Shown here piece by piece: positions 16,412 to 25,513 of a stretch of 40,123 bases of DNA. The DNA is from Planctomycetaceae bacterium (GTDB taxonomy: Bacteria; Planctomycetota; Planctomycetia; Planctomycetales; Planctomycetaceae): assembly GCA_041398785.1 (NCBI GenBank), contig JAWKUA010000038.1, positions 1 through 40,123 of the forward strand, written 5' to 3'. How positions within the stretch are numbered: position 1 is the first letter of the stretch; each line of letters opens with the position of its first letter. The notes beneath the pieces were generated by a model. The model saw nothing but the letters and a program-made list of their open reading frames with translations, was not told the origin of the DNA and did no database searches. Both the position numbers and the translations under genes were made by a program.

Positions 16412-17257
16412 TCAGCTTTCCCAGCGACTTTTCATGAACTTCAGACCGTCTTCGGCCAGTTTCAGCTCGGTATCGAACATGCGTCGCCAGATCTTTGTCG
16501 CAGCCGCCAAATCGGGAAGAGCCAGGCCGAACGCTTCAATCATCAGGTAGCCGTCGCTGTAACCAGCTCCCTTGAGCGCCGTGAAGCTTTCGTCCCAGTT
16601 GACACCTCCCTTGCCCGGCGTCGACCGGTCGTTTTCGGAGATATGGACGTGAACCAACTGGTCAGCGCAAGCCTTTACGGCATCCGTGATCGACTTTTCC
16701 TCGATGTTGGCGTGGAACGTGTCGTACATCGTTTTCAGATTCGGGTGCCCGACTTCGCGGCAGAACCGTCCGGCATCTTCGGCACAGTTCAGAAAATAGC
16801 ATTCAAACCGGTTCAGGTATTCGACAACCAGCGTCACGTTGTTGGCCTTCGCATGGTCGGCCGCCTGCGACAGGATTTCCTTCGCACACTCCCATTCATC
16901 GGGGGTTCGGCCACTGCCGGTAAACTCACCGAGGGCCGAATGGATCGGGCCGCACAGATGCGTCGCTCCCGCCAGCGCGCACATGTCGACGGCTTTCCTC
17001 AGAAGATCGAGTCCCGCCTGGCGAATCTTCGCGTCCGGTGAAATCGGATTGGACTCCGCCGTGCAGACGGTTACTGCCGTTGCCCCCAGTCCCAGGTTTT
17101 TCAGTTCCGCTCCGGCCTTCTTGAACTTGTCCGGGTTCAGGTCGAACATCGGCAGTTCGACGCCGTCGTAGCCGATTGTCTTTAGCTGTTCGAGCACCGG
17201 GAACAGTTCTTCGGTGACGTCGGACGTCCACAGCAGCAGGTTCATGCCATATTTCAC
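16412..17257 (-). CDS. sugar phosphate isomerase/epimerase (TIM barrel, ketose 3-epimerase-like)
   Basis: A 281-residue AP-endonuclease-2-fold protein. It resembles D-tagatose/D-psicose 3-epimerases: YDGVELPMFD, CGPIHSALGEF, VVEYLNRFECYFLN with the first metal-binding Glu, TMYDTFHANIEE with Asp and His, HVHISENDRSTPGKG, and a final MIEAFG with the second Glu. Such enzymes use a divalent metal to epimerise free ketoses at C3. The substrate is not known. The start is GTG at 17257 with AGGAGAA upstream. Its first bases overlap the stop of the preceding gene as GTGA, so translation is probably coupled. Confidence 0.9.
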   Translation of the reverse strand: MKYGMNLLLWTSDVTEELFPVLEQLKTIGYDGVELPMFDLNPDKFKKAGAELKNLGLGATAVTVCTAESNPISPDAKIRQAGLDLLRKAVDMCALAGATHLCGPIHSALGEFTGSGRTPDEWECAKEILSQAADHAKANNVTLVVEYLNRFECYFLNCAEDAGRFCREVGHPNLKTMYDTFHANIEEKSITDAVKACADQLVHVHISENDRSTPGKGGVNWDESFTALKGAGYSDGYLMIEAFGLALPDLAAATKIWRRMFDTELKLAEDGLKFMKSRWES

Positions 17258-17937
17258 AAGTCGTTCTCCTGAAGGGAATTCTGCAGTTCAACGGTCGCCA
17301 GCAGGTCGCTCGCATGCCGCCTGAGCAACCGTCGGGCAAACGCCAGTGTTTCCATGCCGGACGCCGGAAGAACCGGCAGTTTGACCCGTCGCAGAACCTG
17401 ATTCAAGCGAACCAGCAGTGTGGCGTCGTCGCGATAATCGTACAGAAATCGCTCTTCACGAAAGCGGTCGATGAACCACGCAAGGCGCTGAGTCTGACGT
17501 GTCGCCATGCCGTTGACGACGTCTTCGATCACGGACGAGTCGACTTCACCCAGCGTGGCATAGTACTGATCCAGAAGCCCCGGATCGTCCTCCGCCAGCG
17601 CGGCGTCCAGCATCAATTCGACAACGATGTGGCCGAGAAACCCGGGCCGATGATCGAATTCGTCAGGCATGCCCCCGCGGAATTCCGTGGCCAGTTCCGA
17701 CGACAACTGCTGAAACAACTCACAGCGATGGAAGACGTCGTCATCAGCGTGATGCTGCAGGATGCCTCGCCCGATCGTCTTCACGTGAGGCGACGTCGTT
17801 TTCTCGACAACCGGCTGCACCAGCCGGCGCCGTGCTCGGACTTTCCGGTCGGCAACGCTCAGCCAGTCGGGAACGGCGGTGCCTGCAACGAAGAGAGGGT
17901 CATTCAGAAAGCGATACCCGTGAGCTAGATAGTTCAT
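17254..17937 (-). CDS. conserved protein with an AcpH-like start
   Basis: The 227-residue soluble protein begins MNYLAHGYRFLNDPLFVAGT, which recalls the MNFLAH start of acyl-carrier-protein phosphodiesterase (AcpH, an HD-domain relative). His and Asp residues occur at suitable places (VPDWLSVADRKVR, LQHHADDDVFHR, GHIVVELMLDAAL), so a metal-dependent HD-like hydrolase fold is possible. I could not confirm the family. It overlaps the epimerase start by four bases and lies upstream of it, so the two form a unit. The ribosome binding site at 17937 is weak. Confidence 0.7.
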   Translation of the reverse strand: MNYLAHGYRFLNDPLFVAGTAVPDWLSVADRKVRARRRLVQPVVEKTTSPHVKTIGRGILQHHADDDVFHRCELFQQLSSELATEFRGGMPDEFDHRPGFLGHIVVELMLDAALAEDDPGLLDQYYATLGEVDSSVIEDVVNGMATRQTQRLAWFIDRFREERFLYDYRDDATLLVRLNQVLRRVKLPVLPASGMETLAFARRLLRRHASDLLATVELQNSLQENDL

Positions 17938-17980
17938 CCGCAGATCATAGCACGACTCGCAACCAGCGTGATCCGACTGG

Positions 17981-18000
17981 ACAAAAGGTGTCAGGAACGA
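17981..18000 (+). repeat. REP-like motif, copy a
   Basis: ACAAAAGGTGTCAGGAACGA matches the motif that flanks the RAYT transposase at 20.2-20.9 kb and recurs at 24.97 kb. It marks the left edge of the decayed region, about 28 bases before the IS4 remnant. Confidence 0.7.
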
Positions 18001-18027
18001 ATGGCACTGTCGTGAGCGTAAGCTGTT

Positions 18028-19593
18028 TCAGGCTTTGCCGTTATCCTCATTGAGGAGTTTCGCTTTGAGCACGTCGCAGGGTTCCTGCATGAGCGGGTAG
18101 CCGTGGCGGCGGCGCTTGATGACTCGCGGTTCCACGCGGCCCGGACGGTTGGCGACTTCGCATCGGGCAATCTGAGATAGCATCTCGCGACAATATGCTT
18201 CCACGTCGCCGGCCGACCGTATCGTCCGGACATCAGTGTCCAGGACGCGCCAGGACATACTGGCACGTGCCGGTGAAACTGATTCGCCGCGGCTGCTTCT
18301 TTTGCAATACTGCCGCCGCAGCGGCTGTCGTCCGGATCAGGTTGCGGCCCAGCAGAGAGCGTCCACAGTTCCTGCGGTGAACCATTTCGAGACTTGCAAG
18401 CGCACATGAGCCAGGTTCGCTAGCGATCGTTTGACGAGCGGATATCCAGCTCCGAGTTCACCGGAAACCATATATATCACGCGGCGAACACTGATACATT
18501 TAACACCTCTTCCGCCGCGAGCCAGAATACCTCACTTCACTCCCGCTTCGGGTATAACTCAGCGATATCCGCTTTGAACAGACATCGGCATTCGTCAGCG
18601 TAGGCAATGGTGATGGTTCTTGCCGGAACCCCGGTTCCTCAATATTGAAGTTAAATCTCACGCAGTTCCAGAGTCTCGGGGATCGTGGCATAGGTGTCTT
18701 CGTCCATCCACCAGGTCGGGCGGGCCGGGTCCAGACAATATTGATCGGGTCCCAGCCGTCGTCCGCGACGAGGTCGACGCGCCGTTTGTGGTGCATGCGG
18801 GCACACACCCGAACGCCGCGGCTCAGCAGCAGAGCCATCATCATAGACGAACAGTAGTAGCGGTCCATGACGGCCACGTCGCCTTCGTGGAAGGAATCCA
18901 GCAGATCCCGCAGCAGCGCGGTTTCCGGTCTGCTTGCCGGAATAGGTCCGGCCGCCAGTTCCAGCGCGGCGGCGGTGGCCAGCGACAGAACAATCGTGGC
19001 CCGCGCGATGGGCAGCCCCACTCCCTTCTGAGTCTTCGGCGACATACACGGCATGGTTCCTCGGCAGATCCGGCATGGCGGAATGTGAAGCCGTCGACCA
19101 GTTTGGCGCAGGCCCTTCCACAGCGGCATCGGCCTTGTCTTCCAGTTCGTCGGCGATTTCAACACTCAGGTCATGCAGAGCGGCCTCGGACAGTTTGGCC
19201 CGGGCACGACAATAGTCGCTGGAAATGGTTGTGGGCACGCCCGCCGATCTGCTGTTGATGAGCGGCCACGCGATTACCGCGTTCCGGCACGAAGCCGATT
19301 TGCCATCCTGCAGCACCTGATCTCCACAAACGCCCAGATCATCACGCCGTGAATAGATTCGATCAACGCAAACAGGTTTCCGTGCTCGGCGAAAATGCGT
19401 TCGATGCGTTGGCGGAAAGGACCTCGAGGTAAATTGCGACCAGGCTGTGCCAGAAAGCCGCCACGACGCATTGAAAGTCGGTCCTGCGAGGATTCAAAGA
19501 AGATGGTATTCTGGACATAGAAAACCCTCCCTGGTTTCGGCACAGACTCTCCAGAGAGGTTTCCAAAATGAATACCAGAGACGGCCCGAACAA
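18028..19593 (-). pseudogene. IS4-family transposase, frameshifted and interrupted
   Basis: The pieces, in order on the minus strand, are: RIFAEHGNLFALIESIHGV (about 19350), DYCRARAKLSEAALHDLSVE (19170), LPIARATIVLSLATAAALEL (18990), the catalytic SFHEGDVAVMDRYYCSSMM and RMHHKRRVDL (18780-18890), NIEEPGF then TNADVCSK (18590-18650), ELDIRS near 18440, GRNLIRTTAAAAAV near 18350, and the C-terminal NRPGRVEPRVIKRRR (18090-18150). At least five frameshifts separate them. A ~77-bp repeat element sits between the ELY and ELDIR parts at about 18475-18552. The original protein would have been about 450 residues. It is clearly inactive. Confidence 0.85.
18475..18552. repeat. ~77-bp hairpin element, copy B
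   Basis: The core 18480-18534 matches 38875-38930. CGCGGCGAACACTGATAC and GCCGCGAGCCAGAATACCTC differ from the other copy by one base each, around a less conserved centre. CGCGGC and GCCGCG form the stem. It lies inside the IS4 transposase remnant and brings stop codons into its frame. TATA occurs on both sides (near 18473 and at 18553-18556) and may be the target duplication, though it is short and in an AT-rich site. Confidence 0.8.
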
Positions 19594-19649
19594 ATCAAGA
19601 CCGCGCCCTGACGGCGGATCCTACAAAATCTCCGTTTCGCCACAGACCA

Positions 19650-20169
19650 GTCTCCGTGCATCTCTCACCTCACGACAGTGACATTCGTTCCGACACCTTT
19701 CGGGTTACGTCCCCCTGCTGGCGGACCGTTTTCTGCAGCAATACTCTCCCGAACAAATCGAAATTCACGAACTCCGCTGAAATCGGCTGCAGCGGAAGCG
19801 GTATCCGGGAAACGTCCGCGAACTTCGAAACACGGTCATTCGAGCCGCCACGGCTTCAAATGAAATTGTGATCGATGCGACAGCAATCGAGGAATCCGTC
19901 CCACATTCGGAGGTCGATGCTGCCTGCGAAGTCGAGAAGAACGTCGCGCGGCCTGTGGCGGGCGTGGCAAGCGATGTCCAGCGAAACACCGGGGCACTGC
20001 TGAAGGTGTCGGAGATCATCGAAACAGAGGTGATTGCTGCCGCGATGAAGCGACAGGCGGCAATCGTTCGGCTGCCGCCCAACTGCTCGGAATTCGTCGG
20101 GAGACACTCCGTGAAAAGCTGTCGAAGTACGACAATCCGGACGGCAACTCCCGCAACGCCACGACGTGA
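19650..20169 (+). pseudogene. sigma54-dependent activator, C-terminal fragment
   Basis: The fragment contains the end of an NtrC-type AAA+ domain (PLLADRFLQQYSPEQIE, then RYPGNVRELRNTVIRAATAS across a frameshift near 19800). Then comes a linker and a Fis-type helix-turn-helix: IIETEVIAAAMK, a +1 shift near 20060, then NRSAAAQLLGIRRETLREKL ending KYDNPDG...ATT at the stop at 20167. The ATP-binding part and any receiver domain are missing, because the IS4 remnant begins immediately upstream. It could only have been made as a decayed relic. Confidence 0.88.
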
Positions 20170-20182
20170 CAGATCTGGGGAG

Positions 20183-20202
20183 AAAAGGTGTCAGAAACCG
20201 TT
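20183..20202 (+). repeat. REP-like motif, copy b (left flank of RAYT)
   Basis: AAAAGGTGTCAGAAACCGTT is the inverted counterpart, with one base difference, of the motif at 20900-20918. The pair brackets the RAYT remnant. Confidence 0.8.
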
Positions 20203-20860
20203 ATTCTGCTTCCTTGGCCGACCGCGGGGGCGTGTGGCTGTTTCCAGTCCGAGTTGCCGGACGACACGGTCGCGGTCCACGATCCCCGCCGAACTGACAG
20301 CCGCGAGTCACGCGCCTCAGGGCGGACAGTTCCGCTTCCGTCTGCGGAGCGTTCACGTGCTCGATCCAGCCGGGACGGCGGCAGCGGCCACGTTGAGCAA
20401 CGCCTTGTCCTTCGCCGTGCCGGAATTCCAGCGGTGCAGACTGCTCCACCGCCAGTCTTCGGCTCGTGCCACCAGGTTCGCCCGCTCGCATTGCGTTCCT
20501 GGTGTACCGGCAGACGGTCAGGAAGTGGTCGTCGTCCTGCACGGGAAACGATTTGAAGCGGCCCTGATAGACATGGCCGCTGCCCGAACTCTGCCGGTGA
20601 GCATGCCACCGCTGCGTGCGTGAGCGTCAGCCATCCGGTGAATATGACAGTTCGCCGTCTTCCTGCGGCCACAGAACCAGGTGCCAGTGATTGGGCATGA
20701 TGCAGTAGGACAGTCGCGTTCCCGTTCTGGCGACGGCTTCCAGAACTGTTCGAACGCCTGATAGTCTTCGTCCTTTTCGAAGATCGTCATGCGGGCGTTG
20801 GCACGGTTCAGCACATGGTAACCAGGCTTCGCCGTCGGCCGCCTGTTTTGGTCGTCCCAT
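20201..20860 (-). pseudogene. REP-associated tyrosine transposase (RAYT), frameshifted
   Basis: This is a Y1-transposase relative that processes REP hairpins. Starting at the ATG at 20860, the readable pieces are MGRPKQAADG, HVLNRANARMTIFEKDEDY, LSYCIMPNHWHLVLWPQEDGE (the HxH metal site), the QGRFKSF-like stretch near 20540, QDDDHFLTVCRY (catalytic Tyr region), NAMRAG, and PAGWIEHVNAPQTEAELSAL-like sequence to the end. They lie in three frames, so at least four indels have occurred. The gene sits exactly between inverted REP-like motifs, the usual arrangement for this family. Confidence 0.9.
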
Positions 20861-20899
20861 TCCCGGAAGCTACGGAAACTGATCCGCCGTGTCAACAGA

Positions 20900-20943
20900 A
20901 ACGGTTCTGACACCTTTTGTCCATCTCTGACACCTTTTTGTCC
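20900..20943 (-). repeat. REP-like motif, copies c1 and c2 (right flank of RAYT)
   Basis: AACGGTTCTGACACCTTTTG (20900-20919) is followed by a second partial unit, CTCTGACACCTTTTTGTCC (20925-20943). TCTGACACCTTTT and GTCCATCTC are therefore repeated in tandem. The orientation is opposite to copies a, b and d. Confidence 0.8.
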
Positions 20944-21548
20944 ATCTCCGAAAGACAGCACCCGCCGCTACCACGCCCGACTGGAAACTCGCGAACTGAT
21001 GGGCCTTCGGCGTAGATCTCCACTCGGCAGCCGCATCGAACCTTCCTCCGACGTTCGTCCGAATCAACTACAGTAGATTCCGGCTGAGGTTGCCGCGCTT
21101 CCGAAGAAGATCGCGGCAGATGCACTCACTGCCCGTTGTGAACCGGCGAGCAGCAGTGTCCGAGCAACCAAAATCGCGGAACCAAACAATCCAGGGTTTC
21201 CCCGATTCTCGCGGCAGGACTCCATGCCTCCCGAGAAAATGGTGTGTCCCCGGAAATCCCGTGTTCGTTCGTTCGTGATCATCGCAACCCTCCGTGAAAA
21301 TCGGGAGTTACAATGATCAGCATTCCATCCATACGCCCCGGAATGCCAATTCCTCGCGGAGACCAGATCCGCTTACCAAATCAACCCGAACACTCTCCTA
21401 ATACCGGTCCTTCTAATTGTCGCCCACCGCTAATTGCCGCCAGACAGCGTGAACGCCGCAATGCGAATTCTCCTGTTTCCGTGTCGCAAAAACCTGCTGA
21501 CGGTGAACTTATGTTGTGATGCCACATCAGTCATGATCTGCGGCCAAT
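20944..21548. other. no gene recognised
   Basis: Short open frames on both strands show no family resemblance or ribosome binding sites that fit. A short plus-strand frame at 21313-21519 has proline-rich, disordered composition and is not convincing. The stretch lies between RAYT and the ECF sigma remnant. Confidence 0.45.
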
Positions 21549-21569
21549 AGGAGGAAAAGGCGAACCATT

Positions 21570-22099
21570 TTGCACAGCGACGCCGAAACCATCGCACAGA
21601 TCCTCGCGGGCGATCGCCAGAAGTACGCCGTATTGGTGAAAACGATACGAGCAACTGCTGCGTGCCGCCGCACTGCGCTGCATTCACGATTCACACCTCG
21701 CGGATGATGCGGCTCAGGAAGCTTTCGTCGCTGCATTTCAGGGTTTGAACTCACTTCGAGATCGGTCGAATTTCGGGGTATGGCCTCCGGCATCGTTCGA
21801 AGAAAAGCCAGGCGAGCATTTCAACGGCGTTGCCGCAGCCCGTCGCTGCTCTGTGCGAACGACTCAGAGGGGCTCACATCGAATGAGTTTGCATGTCACC
21901 TTCCTCGCTGGAGTTGCTTGAATTCGTCGAGCGACTACCCGAACAGGAACGTGTGGTGATTGGATTACGTCATTTCGACGGACATTCCATTCAGGATATT
22001 TCAGTAAATCACCGGCCGACCGATCGCCGGTTTCCAAGCAATTGTCGCGCGCACACGAGCAAGCTTGCGCGGCTGGGTCATCGAGGAGCATTCCAATGA
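21570..22099 (+). pseudogene. ECF RNA polymerase sigma factor, frameshifted
   Basis: Across frames the sequence reads DAETIAQILAGDRQKYAVLV, one extra A near 21640, then RYEQLLRAAAL, HLADDAAQEAFVAAFQGL (region 2, core binding), further indels, PEQERVVIGLRHFDGHSIQD and a final SKQLSRAHEK-type helix (region 4, -35 recognition) with the stop at 22097. An AGGAGG at 21549-21554 precedes a TTG or nearby start. At least three indels make it non-functional. The downstream genes are also decayed, which fits loss of a whole sigma-anti-sigma locus. Confidence 0.85.
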
Positions 22100-23725
22100 G
22101 CAAACCAGGGCAAATCACGGTCTGGCTCGATCAAGTGGGACAGAACTTCGAAATCGCCCGCCGACGTTGACGGCGTGATGACGGATATCGAGCGTGGTCG
22201 GGCCAGCAAAGGTCACTACACTGGCTTTCTGCGTACCATGGGAAGTTGGCTGCTGCAGCCTGTACTCTGATTGCAGTGAGCACCTGGCCTGCTCTCAGCC
22301 AGCATCCCTGTATGCAAACCGTCGCGAATTTTTGCCAAAGTAAGATCCGTTCACGTCGAGGGCTGGACTACAGGTTGTCCGCAGTTGGCCGTTGGAACAG
22401 CCGCGCGAACCTGATGAAAAATCCTGCTTATTGATGGTACTGGTATGACGGCGATGTGCCCGCCTCTCACGAACAGGTGGGACCAGTGGTTCGATGTCGC
22501 CGTGATGGCCGACTTCAAGAATATCAACAGGACGTCGATCTGCTGTTTGTTGCTGACGGCACGTCCAAAGACAAGATCGAAAGTTTCCTGGGGCCGAGAT
22601 ACCTTCAGCTGCTGCAGCAGGAAGGCGTGAAGTCAGATGATCTTGACAGCGGTCGGAAGCTGGTCATGACCTGCATGGCGTGTCCGCATCAATCATGGAG
22701 ATGTTTCCACGGAGTATTGGTTTGACGATTCGCATCTGCCATTCAGGATGTCTCAGTTGCGATCAGGCGATGATGGAGAACGGGCGGTGTTTGAGCTGAA
22801 TTTCAGCTACGGGGAGCAAGTGCTGGAGTCGATTGTCGCCTACGTACCACCAAACGCAAAGAATCTACGTCAATGGATTCGGCTATGATGGGCAGCAGCT
22901 TGTTCGAATCAACATGTTCAGGATGTCGGACTTCGCCTGAACGAGCAACCCATCGACGGCAGGATCACGATTCTGCCACGGAAAAGCAGCAGACGTATTC
23001 GTATCAGTTCATCAAGCTGACGCCGGACGGAAAATACTGGGTCTTGCCGTTGGACAACGACCAATACTCGCCACTGGACCGTAAGAAACTTCATCAACCT
23101 GCGAGTGCAACATGGCGGACCGGACGTGCACCCGAAACCTGGCGAAGTCGAAGGTGACCTGCTGGACGTTATGTTCCTCGTGCTGATTTGATTTTCGAAA
23201 AGATACACCGGAACGAGTGGGTACAGTCCGCGTTGAACCAGATCGGCCTCGAATATGCAGATGTCACGGAAGAGCGAACGATCTGGGTCGCAAAGCATGA
23301 CGGTCGAAACTGCGTCCCGCAGGAAGTGGCACCTCCGGTCCCGTATGTCATCGAAGGCGGGGAAATCAAGCGTGGTTTGGTCCGTCCCGGCATCGGCTTC
23401 AAGCTGTCACCTGTAACAATGGACGGGCCTGCTGGCGGATTTTAACCGCGTCCACAGAACGACCGCTACACGGCTGACCATCCAACTTATCATCGACCGG
23501 ACGGAGCTTCCCGAGGCGCCGGGCTGGAACAGAGAAGAAGTGTTGGGATGAGTTCAAGGCGGTGGTCAACTACGACCACAATACTACGTCGCAAGCGACT
23601 CACCCTGGTTTTCCGGTAGTGAGTCGCGGCAGATGGCCCGTGATTGGTACGAAAAGGAATTCGGCGTGACTATGACGGAAGAACAGCGCCCCATGACGAT
23701 CCACGTCATTCGCCGAAAGAAATAA
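22096..23725 (+). pseudogene. decayed gene or genes downstream of the ECF sigma factor
   Basis: An ATG overlaps the sigma stop (ATGA at 22096), giving MSKPGQITVWLDQVGQNFEI before a stop. A hydrophobic segment follows near 22260 (AAACTLIAVSTW), which would fit an anti-sigma factor with a membrane or signal helix. Then come frame-broken coding pieces: DVDLLFVADGTSKDKIESFL, STEYWFDDSHLPFRMSQ, NEWVQSALNQIGLEYADVTE, and a final GVTMTEEQRPMTIHVIRRKK ending at 23725. The YWFDDSHLPFRM part recalls LolA-like proteins of sigma regulons. I cannot name the family. Confidence 0.6.
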
Positions 23726-24002
23726 CTCTCGCAGTCCCGAAGAATTCGCAGCAGATTCTTTTAGTGCCAGCAGGAGAACCGCGATGTCGAGACCCACGAA
23801 TTGGAACGACTTTGATTGGAATTGAGCTGCTGTCGCAATTGGCTGGACTGGCCTTCCGGCACTGACTCCGTCGACATTCGGGCAGTCGAGGCTTCAACAG
23901 CTGTGAAGGCTTCGACGATATGTTACCACAGGGTTCAAACCGTCAGAAGTCGGATGAAGTCAGGTGGGGACGGAACCTGGCCAGACCCTCACCATTCTCT
24001 CC

Positions 24003-24970
24003 AAATCGGCATCGGATCGAGACTGTGAACGACATCTGCTGACCTTTCGCCTGACAGCAACACTCGCTGGATTGCTGGGGACTCGCGAAGCTGCTCGGAC
24101 TGGCCCTGTCGCCGGATGGGAAAGCGGCGTTCGTGTGGGGCAGTGGCGGACCGGTATTGAGGGCGTCGCCAGGTTCTGGATGCTCGATGCCATTACCGGC
24201 GATGATCGGACGATTCCGATGTAGCTCACCAACGGACTGGGCGTCGCCGCTTTCTCATCGGATCCCCTTTCAATCGCTGTTTCGCCAGACGGCCGCTTCC
24301 TTGCCGCAGGAACCAAGCTGGCTGACACATCGGTCCTGCATGGAGGGCACATTGGCGGAGAGGTCTGCCTTTGGAGTGTTGCAGACAAAGATACTCCCTG
24401 TGGAGTCATCGCCAGACACACACCGACATCGTCGAGTGTGCCGCTTTCGCCCGACGGAAAGATGCTGGCCGCGCGGGCGACGACAAACAGATTTTATTGT
24501 GGGACTCAGAGACCGGGAGTTGCGTCAAACTTTGGTTGGTGCCGCCGCATGGGGAGGCGCTCTGGTGGCGTGGTCTTCCGACGGAAGCACACTCGCGACC
24601 GGTAGTACGGGAGCAGCAGGACGGCGGGAGTGTCCGCATCTGATATCGCGTCCGGAAAATGACCCACAGATTCCATGCCTTTCGATCCAGCTCACATGTC
24701 AGAGTGGCATTTTCGCCGGACGGGCGTCTGTTCGCCAGGATTAAAGAAGGACGCCGAGGGCAACCAATTCCGCATCCATTCATGGGATTTGGCGTTCAGG
24801 CGAACATCTTGGCATGCTTGCAGAAGGCGAAGGTGCCACGCGCGATCGACGCCCTACCTGACGGACGGCGACTTGCCGTCGGAACGTACGAAGGCAGCCT
24901 GATGCTATTCAAATTGCCACGTTCCTCTGAAGATTGCAACTCAGTATCTGCATTGTCAGGGGGGCAATAA
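24003..24970 (+). pseudogene. WD40-repeat protein, decayed
   Basis: Several WD40 blades can be read across frames: LLGLALSPDGKAAF, VSPDGRFLAAGTKLADTSVL then GEVCLWSVADK, a VECAAF/SPDGKMLAA junction, DDKQILLWDSETGSCVK, WSSDGSTLATGS, VRVAFSPDGRLFARI, and DALPDGRRLAVGTYEGSLML to the end. Beta-propellers of this type are protein-binding platforms. Frameshifts occur about once every 150 bases. The 3' end coincides with a REP-like motif at 24966. Confidence 0.8.
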
Positions 24971-24988
24971 AAGGTGTCAGGAACCTTT
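24966..24988 (+). repeat. REP-like motif, copy d
   Basis: AATAAAAGGTGTCAGGAACC followed by TTT repeats the motif seen at 17981 in the same orientation. It marks the junction between the WD40 remnant and the RHS fragment. Confidence 0.8.
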
Positions 24989-25350
24989 GTGTGGCTTGGG
25001 CACGTGAGTCAGCACGGTTCCAGGCACCGAGCTGCCTCCGGCGTGAGTCTTCACATCCGTCAGCAGCAGGCCGTTGCCGTCATTGTAGTCGAACGTCGAA
25101 TGCTGCACATACCCGCCGGTCGACTGCCACCACGTTTCCTGAACGGGCTTGTAGTTTCCGGCGGCTCCGTAGGCGAATTCGTACAGCGTTTGCATCTGCC
25201 GCCCGTTGCGATCGGTCGACCAGCCTGGGTTGTCGTTTTCCAGGTACGTCCATGAGCGTGTCAGCGTCGCTGCGCTGACGACAGTTGATTCGGGCGTCTG
25301 CCGTCCGCGGCGGTCGTCGTTTCCTGTCGCGTATTCGCGGGACTGAAGCG
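24977..25350 (-). pseudogene. RHS-repeat protein fragment
   Basis: About 120 codons on the minus strand match RHS/YD-repeat proteins of the planctomycete surface type: LTRSWTYLENDNPGWSTDRN, QTLYEFAYGAAGNYKPVQET, TGGYVQHSTFDYNDGNG and LLTDVKTHAGGSSVPGTVLT. RHS proteins are large, often above 1000 residues. Both ends are missing here: the 3' side stops at the REP-like motif and the 5' side at unrelated sequence near 25350. It is a stranded fragment. Confidence 0.85.
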
Positions 25351-25513
25351 TGAGTAAAAATGGCGGGAGGTGCTCATGCATTAAGTTTCCCGAAACACGG
25401 CGGATCTCTACCATTCCTCACTGGTCCGCCACCGGCACTCAGCGAACTGACGTGTCCGGTTCGCTGTTCGTGGTTTGGTGCATTTATCCTGAGATTTGTG
25501 AAGGATCCCCCAG

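Noticed and set aside
21313..21519. Short proline-rich frame
   Set aside because: No similarity and no operon context; lies among decayed DNA.
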